From Enhydrobacter aerosaccus (lineage in GTDB: Bacteria > Pseudomonadota > Alphaproteobacteria > Reyranellales > Reyranellaceae), in contig NZ_FUWJ01000001.1 of NCBI RefSeq assembly GCF_900167455.1, positions 1,736,001 to 1,800,000 of the forward strand: 64,000 bases of DNA. The letters are read 5' to 3'. The position numbers were made by a program, and so were the translations under genes. The notes beneath the pieces were generated by a model. The model saw nothing but the letters and a program-made list of their open reading frames with translations, was not told the DNA's origin and searched no databases. Positions 20,253 to 28,096 of the stretch are shown here, piece after piece; position 1 is the stretch's first letter; each line of letters begins with the position of its first letter.

Positions 20253-21398
20253 GTGTCCCATACTGCCGAAGCCGATCCCACGCGCCGCGCTGGCGCCATC
20301 CTGACTGTCGATCTCGGCGCCATTGCCGCCAACTGGCGCGGCCTGCGTGATGCCGGCCGCGCAGGAGGCCAGCAGATCGATTGCGCCGCCGTGCTCAAGG
20401 CAGACGCCTACGGCACGGGAGCCACCGTCGTCGGCCCACGGCTCGCGGCCGAGGGCTGCCGCCATTTCTTCGTCGCCCACATCGATGAAGGGGTCGCCCT
20501 GCGCGCCGTGCTGCCGGATCTTCCGATCTATGTGCTGAACGGACTGCTGCCGGGAACCGAACCCGACTTCGTCGAGCACGGGCTTACGCCGGTGCTCAAT
20601 CATCTCGCCCAGCTCAATAGCTGGCGCGCCGCCGCCCAGCGCTTCAATCGTCCGCTCGATGCGGTGATCCATATCGATACCGGCATGCACCGGTTGGGCT
20701 TTTCGCCCGAAGAGGCGCAGGCGCTCGTCAACGAGCGCGGCCGGCTCCGGGGCCTGCGGCTTGCGTTGCTCATGAGCCATCTGGTCGTGTCCGAAGAGCC
20801 GGCTAACCCGATCAACGGCGAACAACTTTCGCGCTTTCGTTCGTTCGTGAAGGCAATGCCCGGGGCGCCTGCGTCGCTGGCCAATTCCTCGGGAATTTTC
20901 CTGGGGCCGGATTATCATTTCGACCTCTTGCGACCGGGCGCGGCGCTGTACGGCATAAATCCCCTGCCGGGCCAGCCGAACCCGATGCTGCTGACGGTCC
21001 GACTGGTTTCCCGCATCCTGCAGACTCGCCGAATTGACGCTCTGCAGACCGTTGGATACGGTGCCGCTTGGCGATCCGCGCGACCCAGTCGTGTGGCAAC
21101 AATCGCGCTTGGATATGCCGACGGATACTTCCGCAATCTCATCAATCGGGCGCATGTCTACATCGCCGGGCATCGTGTGCCCGTGATCGGTCGCATCTCG
21201 ATGGATCTTGTCACGATCGATGTGACCGATGTCCCCGAGTCCGCGTGCCAGGCTGGCGCGACCGTCGAGGTACTGGGCGAGCACCTGACGGCGGACGATC
21301 TCGCCGATCATGCCCGGACCAATGCCTACGAAGTGATGACCGCGCTTGGCCGCCGCTATGCCCGCCTCTACATCGACGGGCCGGAGAATTCTCAGTGA
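20253..21398 (+). CDS. alr: alanine racemase
   Basis: This 381-residue PLP enzyme converts L- to D-alanine for peptidoglycan. The PLP lysine is Lys49 in AAVLKADAYGTGA and the second catalytic base is Tyr269 in QTVGYGAAW. HRLGF and the PGAALYGINP block are also present. The start is GTG at 20253. An MSHTAEA start fits the family, and no ATG is available nearby. Its stop overlaps the GTG of the next gene (GTGA), which implies translational coupling with mlaE. Confidence 0.95.
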   Translation: MSHTAEADPTRRAGAILTVDLGAIAANWRGLRDAGRAGGQQIDCAAVLKADAYGTGATVVGPRLAAEGCRHFFVAHIDEGVALRAVLPDLPIYVLNGLLPGTEPDFVEHGLTPVLNHLAQLNSWRAAAQRFNRPLDAVIHIDTGMHRLGFSPEEAQALVNERGRLRGLRLALLMSHLVVSEEPANPINGEQLSRFRSFVKAMPGAPASLANSSGIFLGPDYHFDLLRPGAALYGINPLPGQPNPMLLTVRLVSRILQTRRIDALQTVGYGAAWRSARPSRVATIALGYADGYFRNLINRAHVYIAGHRVPVIGRISMDLVTIDVTDVPESACQAGATVEVLGEHLTADDLADHARTNAYEVMTALGRRYARLYIDGPENSQ

Positions 21399-22174
21399 AC
21401 GTTCCCCTGGTCACCCTGCTTGGCCGCATGACTCTCGCCTTTCTGACGGCAGCCGGCGCGATGACGACCTTTGCGGGCGAGGCCGTGCATCGCGGCTTGC
21501 AGCCGCCTTATTACCGCCGCCAGATCGGGCGGCAGATGCTCGAGATCGGCTACTACTCCCTGCCGGTCGTGGGACTGACGGCGATCTTCACCGGCATGGT
21601 GTTGGCCCTGCAGAGCTATACGGGCTTCGCGCGCTTCTCCGCTGAAAGCGCGATCCCCAATGTCGTCGTCGTCTCCCTTACCCGCGAACTGGGACCGGTG
21701 CTGGCTGGCCTCATGGTAGCGGGCCGGGTCGGCGCGGCCATGGCGGCGGAGATCGGCACCATGCGCGTCACCGAGCAGATCGATGCGCTCAGCACCCTGT
21801 CGACCGATCCCTTCAGATATCTCGTCGCGCCACGCCTGATCGCCGGCATCGTGACGCTGCCGATCCTGGTGCTGGTCGCCGATATCATCGGTGTCCTGGG
21901 CGGCTATCTGGTGAGCGTCTACAAGCTCGACTTCAACAGCGCGACCTACCTGCGCAACACCCTCGATTTCCTGCAGTTCCAGGACGTGTTCTCTGGTCTG
22001 GTGAAGGCGGCCGTCTTCGGATTCCTGATCACGCTGATGGGCTGCTACCACGGCTACAATTCCAAGGGCGGCGCGCAGGGTGTCGGCATGGCGACCACCA
22101 ATGCCGTGGTCTCGGCCTCGATCCTCATCCTCACCTTCAACTACTTCATCACCGAAGCCTTCTTCGCCCGCTGA
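21395..22174 (+). CDS. mlaE: MlaE-type ABC transporter permease
   Basis: A GTG start at 21395 overlaps the alr stop and gives a 259-residue polytopic inner-membrane protein (five to six hydrophobic spans). Family motifs are GMVLALQSYTGF, the LTRELGPVLAGLMVAGRVGAAMAAEIGTMRVTEQIDAL region, and LMGCYHGYNSKGGAQGVGMATT. The frame stays open upstream inside alr, but that extension is not a real N-terminus. With mlaF it forms a phospholipid (Mla-type) or sterol/toluene-tolerance (Ttg2) transporter. No mlaD-like MCE gene follows here. Confidence 0.94.
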   Translation: MNVPLVTLLGRMTLAFLTAAGAMTTFAGEAVHRGLQPPYYRRQIGRQMLEIGYYSLPVVGLTAIFTGMVLALQSYTGFARFSAESAIPNVVVVSLTRELGPVLAGLMVAGRVGAAMAAEIGTMRVTEQIDALSTLSTDPFRYLVAPRLIAGIVTLPILVLVADIIGVLGGYLVSVYKLDFNSATYLRNTLDFLQFQDVFSGLVKAAVFGFLITLMGCYHGYNSKGGAQGVGMATTNAVVSASILILTFNYFITEAFFAR

Positions 22175-22177
22175 CCG

Positions 22178-22951
22178 ATGACAGCTCCCAAGATCTCGCT
22201 GCGCGGCGTCACCAAGTCCTTCGGTCCCAAGAAGGTCCTGCAGGGCATCGATCTCGACGTCGCCGTCGGCGAGTCGATGGTGGTGATTGGCGGTTCCGGC
22301 ACCGGAAAGTCGGTGCTGCTGAAATGCATCCTCGGCCTGATGCGGCCCGATTCAGGTTCGATCAGGATCGACGGCGAGGAAACCGTCGGCATCAGCAGCC
22401 GCCAGCGTGAGGCGGTGATGCGCAAGTTCGGCATGCTTTTCCAGGGCGGTGCGCTGTTCGACTCGTTGCGCGTCTGGGAGAACGTGGCCTTCGGTCCGAT
22501 CCAGAGCGACGGCATGGCTCCCGCCAAGGCGCGGGAGATCGCCATCGCCAAGCTCGGTGCGGTCGGGCTTGGCCCGGAGATCGGCGATCTGTTCCCATCG
22601 GAATTGTCGGGCGGCATGCAGAAGCGCGTCGCCCTCGCCCGCGCCATTGCACGCGAACCGGAGATCATCTTCTTCGACGAGCCGACCACGGGACTCGATC
22701 CGATCATGGCCGATGTCATCAACGAGCTGATCGTGAAGTGCGTCAGCGATCTCGGCGCGACAGCGGTCTCGATCACCCACGACATGGCAAGCGCGCGCAA
22801 GATCGGGCACCGCATCGCCATGCTCTATGACGGCAAGCTGATCTGGCAGGGTCCAGTGGAAGAGATCGACCATTGCGGCAACGCCCATGTCGACCAGTTC
22901 ATCCACGGCCGCGCCGATGGTCCGATCCAGATGCAGGTGCGCAAGCTGTGA
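22178..22951 (+). CDS. mlaF: MlaF-type ABC transporter ATP-binding protein
   Basis: This 257-residue ATPase of the Mla-type lipid transporter has Walker A GGSGTGKS (about 46-53), signature LSGGMQKRVALARA, Walker B IIFFDEPTTGLDP and the H-loop SITHDMASA. It starts 3 bp after mlaE. Its TGA overlaps the GTG of the following methyltransferase gene. Confidence 0.95.
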   Translation: MTAPKISLRGVTKSFGPKKVLQGIDLDVAVGESMVVIGGSGTGKSVLLKCILGLMRPDSGSIRIDGEETVGISSRQREAVMRKFGMLFQGGALFDSLRVWENVAFGPIQSDGMAPAKAREIAIAKLGAVGLGPEIGDLFPSELSGGMQKRVALARAIAREPEIIFFDEPTTGLDPIMADVINELIVKCVSDLGATAVSITHDMASARKIGHRIAMLYDGKLIWQGPVEEIDHCGNAHVDQFIHGRADGPIQMQVRKL

Positions 22952-23784
22952 CCCTCGACGAGGCCCGCCGCGCCTTCGCCGAGGAATTGCGCGCGGTCGC
23001 CCACGTGACCGATCAGCGCGTCGTCGACGCTTTCGCGGCGGTTCCGCGCGAGCGCTTCGTCGGCCCCGGCCCGTGGCGTGCGCTTTGCCTGTACGAGCAA
23101 GGCTACTGGACGACGGATAACGACCCGCGCGCGCTCTACCACAATATCCTGATCGCGCTCGACGAGAGCCGCGGCCTCAACACCGGCGAGCCGTCGCTGT
23201 GGGCCTATCATTTCGATCGTGTCGGCATACGGGCAGGCGAGCGCGTCCTACAGATCGGGACCGGCAGTGGCTACTTCACTGCCATATTGGCCGAGTTGGT
23301 CGGCGATACCGGCAGCGTGCTCGGGCTCGAGGTCGATGACGCGCTGGGCGAGGCTGCCAGCAGGAATCTCGAACCGTGGCCGCAGGCTTCCGTCCACAAG
23401 GTCAACGGCGCGCACGAGATCGAGGGCCAGTGGGATGTCATCATCGCCTTTGCCGGCGCCAGCGCGCCGCCGATCGCGTGGATCGACGCGCTTACCCCCG
23501 GCGGTCGGGCACTCATCCCACTGACCACCGATGCCCGCTGGGGCTTCCTGCTTCGCATCGACAAGACAGGCGACCGCCTCGCCGCGCGATCCGCTGGCAA
23601 TATCGGTATCTTCCCTTGCCATGGTCTGCGCGATGCCGCCGAGGCGGCCGCTCTCGGGCAATCGCTTGGCGACCCTGTCGGCCGTGCCGCGCTGAAATCG
23701 CTCCGCCGCGACGACCATGAAAAGGACGATACCTGCTGGCTCCATGGCGCCGGCTGGTGCCTCAGCAAGCATGAGTTATCCTGA
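22948..23784 (+). CDS. PCMT-like SAM-dependent methyltransferase
   Basis: A GTG start at 22948 overlaps the mlaF stop (GTGA) and gives 278 residues. The SAM-binding motif VLQIGTGSGYFTAILAELVG resembles protein-L-isoaspartate O-methyltransferases. The first part (VTDQRVVDAFAAVPRERFVG) is also PCMT-like. However, the usual active-site loop containing Thr-Ile-Ser before the first motif is replaced by LNTGEPSLWAYHFDRV. Isoaspartate repair activity is therefore doubtful, and another carboxyl or small-molecule acceptor is possible. The stop overlaps the radA start (TGATG). Confidence 0.8.
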   Translation: MTLDEARRAFAEELRAVAHVTDQRVVDAFAAVPRERFVGPGPWRALCLYEQGYWTTDNDPRALYHNILIALDESRGLNTGEPSLWAYHFDRVGIRAGERVLQIGTGSGYFTAILAELVGDTGSVLGLEVDDALGEAASRNLEPWPQASVHKVNGAHEIEGQWDVIIAFAGASAPPIAWIDALTPGGRALIPLTTDARWGFLLRIDKTGDRLAARSAGNIGIFPCHGLRDAAEAAALGQSLGDPVGRAALKSLRRDDHEKDDTCWLHGAGWCLSKHELS

Positions 23785-25235
23785 TGGCGCGGCCGCTGAA
23801 GCGCTTCGTCTGCCAATCGTGCGGCGCCGTCACCAGCAAGTGGAGCGGTCGCTGCGAGAGTTGCGGCGAGTGGAACACCATCGTCGAGGAAGCGGCGCCG
23901 GCGCCCGGACCGGCCGGCGGCGGGCTGGCGCGCGGCGGCAAGGGCAAGCTGCTTGAATTCGCCGGCCTGAGCGGCTCGACGCCCCAGCCTCCGCGCTACA
24001 AGAGCGGTATCGCCGAGTTCGACCGCGTGTGCGGCGGCGGGCTGGTTGTCGGATCGGCGCTGCTGATCGGCGGCGATCCGGGCATCGGCAAGTCGACCTT
24101 GCTGCTGCAGGTCGCGGCGGCACTGGCCAAGCAGAACACCGCCTGCGCCTACATCTCGGGCGAGGAAGCGCTGGACCAGGTCCGGCTGCGGGCCGAACGG
24201 CTGGGCCTGCATGACGCGCCGGTACACCTGACGGCGGCCACCTCGGTCCGGGACATCGTCGCGACCCTGGAGCGTCCGGACGCCCCGAAGGTCGCCGTGA
24301 TCGACTCGATCCAGACCATGTGGCTCGACACAGTCGACAGCACTCCGGGGACAGTCACGCAGGTGCGAGCGTCCGCGCAGGCCCTGGTGGAACTCGCCAA
24401 GCGGCGCGGCATCGCCGTCCTGCTGGTGGGCCACGTCACCAAGGACGGCGCCATCGCCGGACCGCGCGTGCTCGAGCACATGGTGGACACGGTCCTGTAT
24501 TTCGAGGGCGAGCGGGGACACCAGTTCCGCATCCTGCGCACGGTGAAGAACCGCTTCGGGCCGACCGACGAGATCGGCGTATTCGAGATGTCCGATCGCG
24601 GCCTGGCGGACGTCGCCAACCCATCGGCTCTGTTCCTGGCAGAGCGGCGCGGACAGGTGTCGGGCGCCTGCGTCTTCGCCGGCATCGAGGGCACGCGGCC
24701 GGTCCTGGTCGAGATCCAGGCCCTGGTCGCGCCCTCCTCCTTCGCCACGCCGAGACACGCGGTCGTGGGCTGGGATTCGAACCGGCTGGCCATGGTGCTG
24801 GCCGTGCTGGAAGCGCGCTGCGGCGTCAGCATCGGTGCCAACGACGTCTATCTGAACGTCGCCGGCGGTCTCAGGATCGGCGAGCCGGCAGCCGATCTGG
24901 CTGTCGCGGCCGCCGTCGTCTCGTCGCTGGCCGACGAAGCGGTGCCGCCTGACATGGTGGTGTTCGGCGAGATCGGCCTCGGGGGCGAAGTCCGGCCGGT
25001 TGGACAACGCGAGGCACGGCTGCGCGAGGCGGCCAAGCTGGGTTTCCGCACCGCCCTGGTACCGCGGAGCCAGGCCGGGCCGCAGCGTCCTGGCGGGACG
25101 CCTGCACGAGCGACCGAGGGCATCGTTGTTGACGAAATCGAGCATCTGTCGGACCTTGTGGCCCGTTTCCAGCCGGGCGATCGGCCCCTGAAGCGACCGC
25201 GCCGAAACAACGGCCCGGACCGCGGGCGCGAATAG
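23784..25235 (+). CDS. radA: DNA repair protein RadA
   Basis: This 483-residue RecA-like branch-migration helicase acts in homologous recombination. The N-terminal zinc finger has C10-x2-C13 and C24-x2-C27 (CQSCGAVTSKWSGRCESCGEW). Walker A is GGDPGIGKST (96-105). The RadA-specific KNRFG motif sits in RTVKNRFGPTDEIGVF. The C-terminal Lon-protease-like domain includes GEIGLGGEVRPVGQREARLREAAKLGF. The ATG overlaps the previous stop by one base. Confidence 0.97.
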   Translation: MARPLKRFVCQSCGAVTSKWSGRCESCGEWNTIVEEAAPAPGPAGGGLARGGKGKLLEFAGLSGSTPQPPRYKSGIAEFDRVCGGGLVVGSALLIGGDPGIGKSTLLLQVAAALAKQNTACAYISGEEALDQVRLRAERLGLHDAPVHLTAATSVRDIVATLERPDAPKVAVIDSIQTMWLDTVDSTPGTVTQVRASAQALVELAKRRGIAVLLVGHVTKDGAIAGPRVLEHMVDTVLYFEGERGHQFRILRTVKNRFGPTDEIGVFEMSDRGLADVANPSALFLAERRGQVSGACVFAGIEGTRPVLVEIQALVAPSSFATPRHAVVGWDSNRLAMVLAVLEARCGVSIGANDVYLNVAGGLRIGEPAADLAVAAAVVSSLADEAVPPDMVVFGEIGLGGEVRPVGQREARLREAAKLGFRTALVPRSQAGPQRPGGTPARATEGIVVDEIEHLSDLVARFQPGDRPLKRPRRNNGPDRGRE

Positions 25236-25272
25236 GTCTGGGTGCGTAGAGTAAAGGGGAGACGCAGGGGCA

Positions 25273-25863
25273 ATGGATCAGCTAGGGATCACCGTCTTCG
25301 ACGTCGCGGTCATCGCGGTCGTGCTGTTCGGCGCAGCCATCGGCGCGTCCTCCGGCTTCGCCCATTCGCTGCTCTTCATCGCCTCGTGGATCGCCTCGGG
25401 CTGGATCGCCGTCCACTACTACAACGTCATCCAGCCCCAGGTGGAGCAACTGGTGGCCAACGCCGAGCTCGCCTATTTCGTCTCCATGCTGGCGGTCTTC
25501 GTGGGCGCGCTGATCGTGCTGGTGATGCTCACCAACGCCTTTTCGCGGTCGATCAAGGCCGGGCCGCTGGCCAAGCCGGACCGCATCCTGGGCGCGGGCT
25601 TCGGCGTCCTCTGCACCTGGGTCGTGTTGGGGACGATCTTTCTGTTCTACAGCTATCTCGGGCCCAAGCAGCTGCCGCCGGCAGTCGAGGCCGGTGCCAC
25701 CTTCCCGCTGATCCGGGAAATGGCCAGTTTCGTGGAGCCTTACCTGCCGACCGGCTTTCGCACACGCCTGACGCAGAAACCGGCCAGCGATTCCGGCTCC
25801 AGCCCGGCGCCATCGGCGCCCGTCACCCCGACCGCTCCCAGCGACAACAAACAGTCGCAGTGA
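25273..25863 (+). CDS. cvpA: CvpA family membrane protein
   Basis: A 196-residue inner-membrane protein with four predicted spans: about 5-24 (TVFDVAVIAVVLFGAAIGASSGF), 30-48, 65-85 (FVSMLAVFVGALIVLVML) and 105-125 (VLCTWVVLGTIFLFYSYLG). The FDVAVIAV-x-GAxxGxxSGF pattern is the CvpA signature. The C-terminal 40 residues are Pro/Ser-rich. The radA-cvpA-purF order is typical of alphaproteobacteria. E. coli also pairs cvpA with purF. Confidence 0.92.
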   Translation: MDQLGITVFDVAVIAVVLFGAAIGASSGFAHSLLFIASWIASGWIAVHYYNVIQPQVEQLVANAELAYFVSMLAVFVGALIVLVMLTNAFSRSIKAGPLAKPDRILGAGFGVLCTWVVLGTIFLFYSYLGPKQLPPAVEAGATFPLIREMASFVEPYLPTGFRTRLTQKPASDSGSSPAPSAPVTPTAPSDNKQSQ

Positions 25864-25870
25864 GTTATCC

Positions 25871-27367
25871 TTGATGGTATCGGGCGCGGCCCCCAGATAT
25901 AACCCCGCCGTGAACCCACATCACCCAGCCCACGACCTCGACAAATTCCACGAGGAATGTGCGCTGTTCGGCATCTACGGAACGTCGGATGCCGCCGCAC
26001 ACACCGCGCTGGGCCTCCATGCGCTCCAGCACCGCGGCCAGGAGGCCGCGGGCATCGTCACCTTCGACGGCCGTCATTTCCACAATCATCGGGCCGCCGG
26101 CCTGGTGGGGGACATCTTCGGCGAGCAGTCGGTGATCGCCACCCTCAAGGGTTATTCGGCCATCGGCCATAACCGCTACGCCACCACCGGCGGCTCGTCG
26201 GACCGCAACATCCAGCCGATCTTCGCCGATTTCGACTTCGGCGGCCTGGCGCTGGCCCACAACGGCAACCTCACCAACGCCTACCTCCTGCGCAAGGAGC
26301 TGGTGCGGATGGGCTGCCTGTTCCAGTCCACGACCGATACCGAGGTGATCAACCATCTGATCGCCCGTTCCAGCTACTCCCCCGTCGTCGATCGCATCAT
26401 CGATGCCCTGGGCAAGGTCAAGGGCGCCTACTCGCTGCTCATGCTGACGGCCGAGGCGCTGTACGGCGTGCGCGATCCGATGGGCGTGCGGCCGCTCTGC
26501 ATCGGCCGTCTGGAGGATGCCTGGATCATCACGTCCGAGAGCTGCGCGCTTGACATCATCGGCGCCCGCTTCGTCCGCGACGTGGAGCCGGGCGAGATCG
26601 TGATCGTCGACGGCCAGGGGCTGCGATCGATCAAGCCCTTCGCCAAGCAGCAGCGCCGCTTCTGCGTGTTCGAGCACATCTACTTCGCCCGGCCCGACAG
26701 CAAGATCGAGAATGTCGGCGTGTACGAGGCCCGCAAGCGCATCGGCATGGAGCTGGCGAAGGAAAATCCGGTGCCGGCCGATGTCATCGTGCCGGTGCCC
26801 GATTCGGGCGTGCCGGCGGCCATCGGCTATGCCCAGAAGTCCGGCATCCCGTTCGAACTCGGCATCATCCGCAATCATTACGTCGGCCGCACCTTCATCG
26901 AGCCGGCCGACCATATCCGCCATCTGGGCGTGCGCCTGAAGCACAACGCCAACCGGGCGCACATCGACGGCAAGCGCGTGGTGCTGGTGGACGATTCGAT
27001 CGTGCGCGGCACGACGTCGATGAAGATCGTCGAGATGGTGCGCAGCGCCGGCGCCAAGGAAGTGCATATGCGCATCGCCGCGCCGCCGACCACCGATCCC
27101 TGCTTCTACGGCATCGACACGCCCGAGCGCGAGAAGCTGCTCGCCTCGCGCTACGACGTCGCTGGCATGGCCAAGTTCATCGGCGTCGATTCGCTGGCCT
27201 TCATCTCGATCGACGGCCTGTATCGCGCCATGGGCATGCCGGGTGGCCGCGATGCCGCCAATCCGACCTTCTGCGATGCCTGCTTCACCGGCGACTATCC
27301 GATCGCGCTCGACGATCTGAACGACACCGAGGACCGGCAGCTCTCCTTCCTGGCCGAGCCGGCCTGA
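25871..27367 (+). CDS. purF: amidophosphoribosyltransferase
   Basis: First committed enzyme of purine synthesis (PRPP plus glutamine to phosphoribosylamine). The Ntn-type glutaminase nucleophile is the cysteine of EECALFGIYG, exposed after removal of a propeptide. The PRPP loop is VVLVDDSIVRGTTS, and the GQEAAGIV and GHNRYATTG motifs are present. Three in-frame starts compete: ATG 25871, ATG 25874 and GTG 25910. The GTG gives VNPHHPAHDLDKFHEEC, a 16-residue propeptide closer to the family norm. None has a clear ribosome site, so the longest is given. Confidence 0.95.
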   Translation: MMVSGAAPRYNPAVNPHHPAHDLDKFHEECALFGIYGTSDAAAHTALGLHALQHRGQEAAGIVTFDGRHFHNHRAAGLVGDIFGEQSVIATLKGYSAIGHNRYATTGGSSDRNIQPIFADFDFGGLALAHNGNLTNAYLLRKELVRMGCLFQSTTDTEVINHLIARSSYSPVVDRIIDALGKVKGAYSLLMLTAEALYGVRDPMGVRPLCIGRLEDAWIITSESCALDIIGARFVRDVEPGEIVIVDGQGLRSIKPFAKQQRRFCVFEHIYFARPDSKIENVGVYEARKRIGMELAKENPVPADVIVPVPDSGVPAAIGYAQKSGIPFELGIIRNHYVGRTFIEPADHIRHLGVRLKHNANRAHIDGKRVVLVDDSIVRGTTSMKIVEMVRSAGAKEVHMRIAAPPTTDPCFYGIDTPEREKLLASRYDVAGMAKFIGVDSLAFISIDGLYRAMGMPGGRDAANPTFCDACFTGDYPIALDDLNDTEDRQLSFLAEPA

Positions 27368-27371
27368 CGCG

Positions 27372-28091
27372 ATGAGACTCAAGGGACGGATCGCGCTGGT
27401 CACCGGCGCATCGCGCGGCTTGGGCGCGGCGGCTGCACTCGCCTATGCCAGGGAAGGCGCGCACTGCATCCTGGTGGCGCGCACGGTGGGTGGGCTGGAA
27501 GCGGTGGACGACCAGATCCAGGCCCTTGGCGGCAGCGCCACGCTGGTGCCGCTCGACGTCACCGATGGCCCCGGCATCGATCGCCTCGGGCAGGCGCTGT
27601 ACGAACGCTTCGGCAAGCTCGACATCCTGCTGGGCAATGCCGGCCTGCTCGGCATGCTGGCGCCGGTCGGCCATATCGAGCCGGACATCTTCGAGCGCGT
27701 GATGGCGGTCAACGTCACCGCCAACTGGCGCCTGATCCGCTCGCTGGATCCGTTGCTGCGCCAATCCGATGCCGGCCGCGCGATCTTCGTCACCTGCGAC
27801 ATCTCCCGGCGCGTCGTGCCCTATTGGAGCGCCTATGCCGCCAGCAAGGCGGCGCTCGACATGCTGGCGTCGACCTATGCGGCCGAATGCGGGCACACCA
27901 GCGTGCGCGTCAATCTCTACGATCCCGGCCCGCTGCGCACCAAGCTGCGCAAGGAAGCCTTTCCGGGCGAGAATCCCGAGACGGTGTCCTCGCCCGAAGC
28001 CCATGCCGAGGCGCTGATCGAACTCGCCCTGCCCTCGTGCGCGCTGAACGGCGAGTGGGTCGCCGGCCACCAGGACGATTCGACCGGCTGA
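27372..28091 (+). CDS. SDR-family oxidoreductase (YciK-like)
   Basis: This 239-residue short-chain dehydrogenase starts 4 bp after purF. The cofactor loop is TGASRGLGAA (about 13-22), with NAG at about 88-90 and Tyr-x3-Lys in SAYAASKAAL. The catalytic serine usually found 13 residues before the tyrosine is replaced: the segment reads IFVTCDISRR, with Cys at that position and Thr beside it. PGPLRTKLR follows the active site. It resembles YciK-type enzymes of unknown substrate. It probably shares the purF transcript. Confidence 0.85.
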   Translation: MRLKGRIALVTGASRGLGAAAALAYAREGAHCILVARTVGGLEAVDDQIQALGGSATLVPLDVTDGPGIDRLGQALYERFGKLDILLGNAGLLGMLAPVGHIEPDIFERVMAVNVTANWRLIRSLDPLLRQSDAGRAIFVTCDISRRVVPYWSAYAASKAALDMLASTYAAECGHTSVRVNLYDPGPLRTKLRKEAFPGENPETVSSPEAHAEALIELALPSCALNGEWVAGHQDDSTG

Positions 28092-28096
28092 TCTCG

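Noticed and set aside
24772..24785. GGGATTCGAACCGG, resembling the T-arm of a tRNA
   Set aside because: It lies inside radA and encodes the conserved GWDSNRLA stretch. No acceptor, D or anticodon stem can be formed around it.
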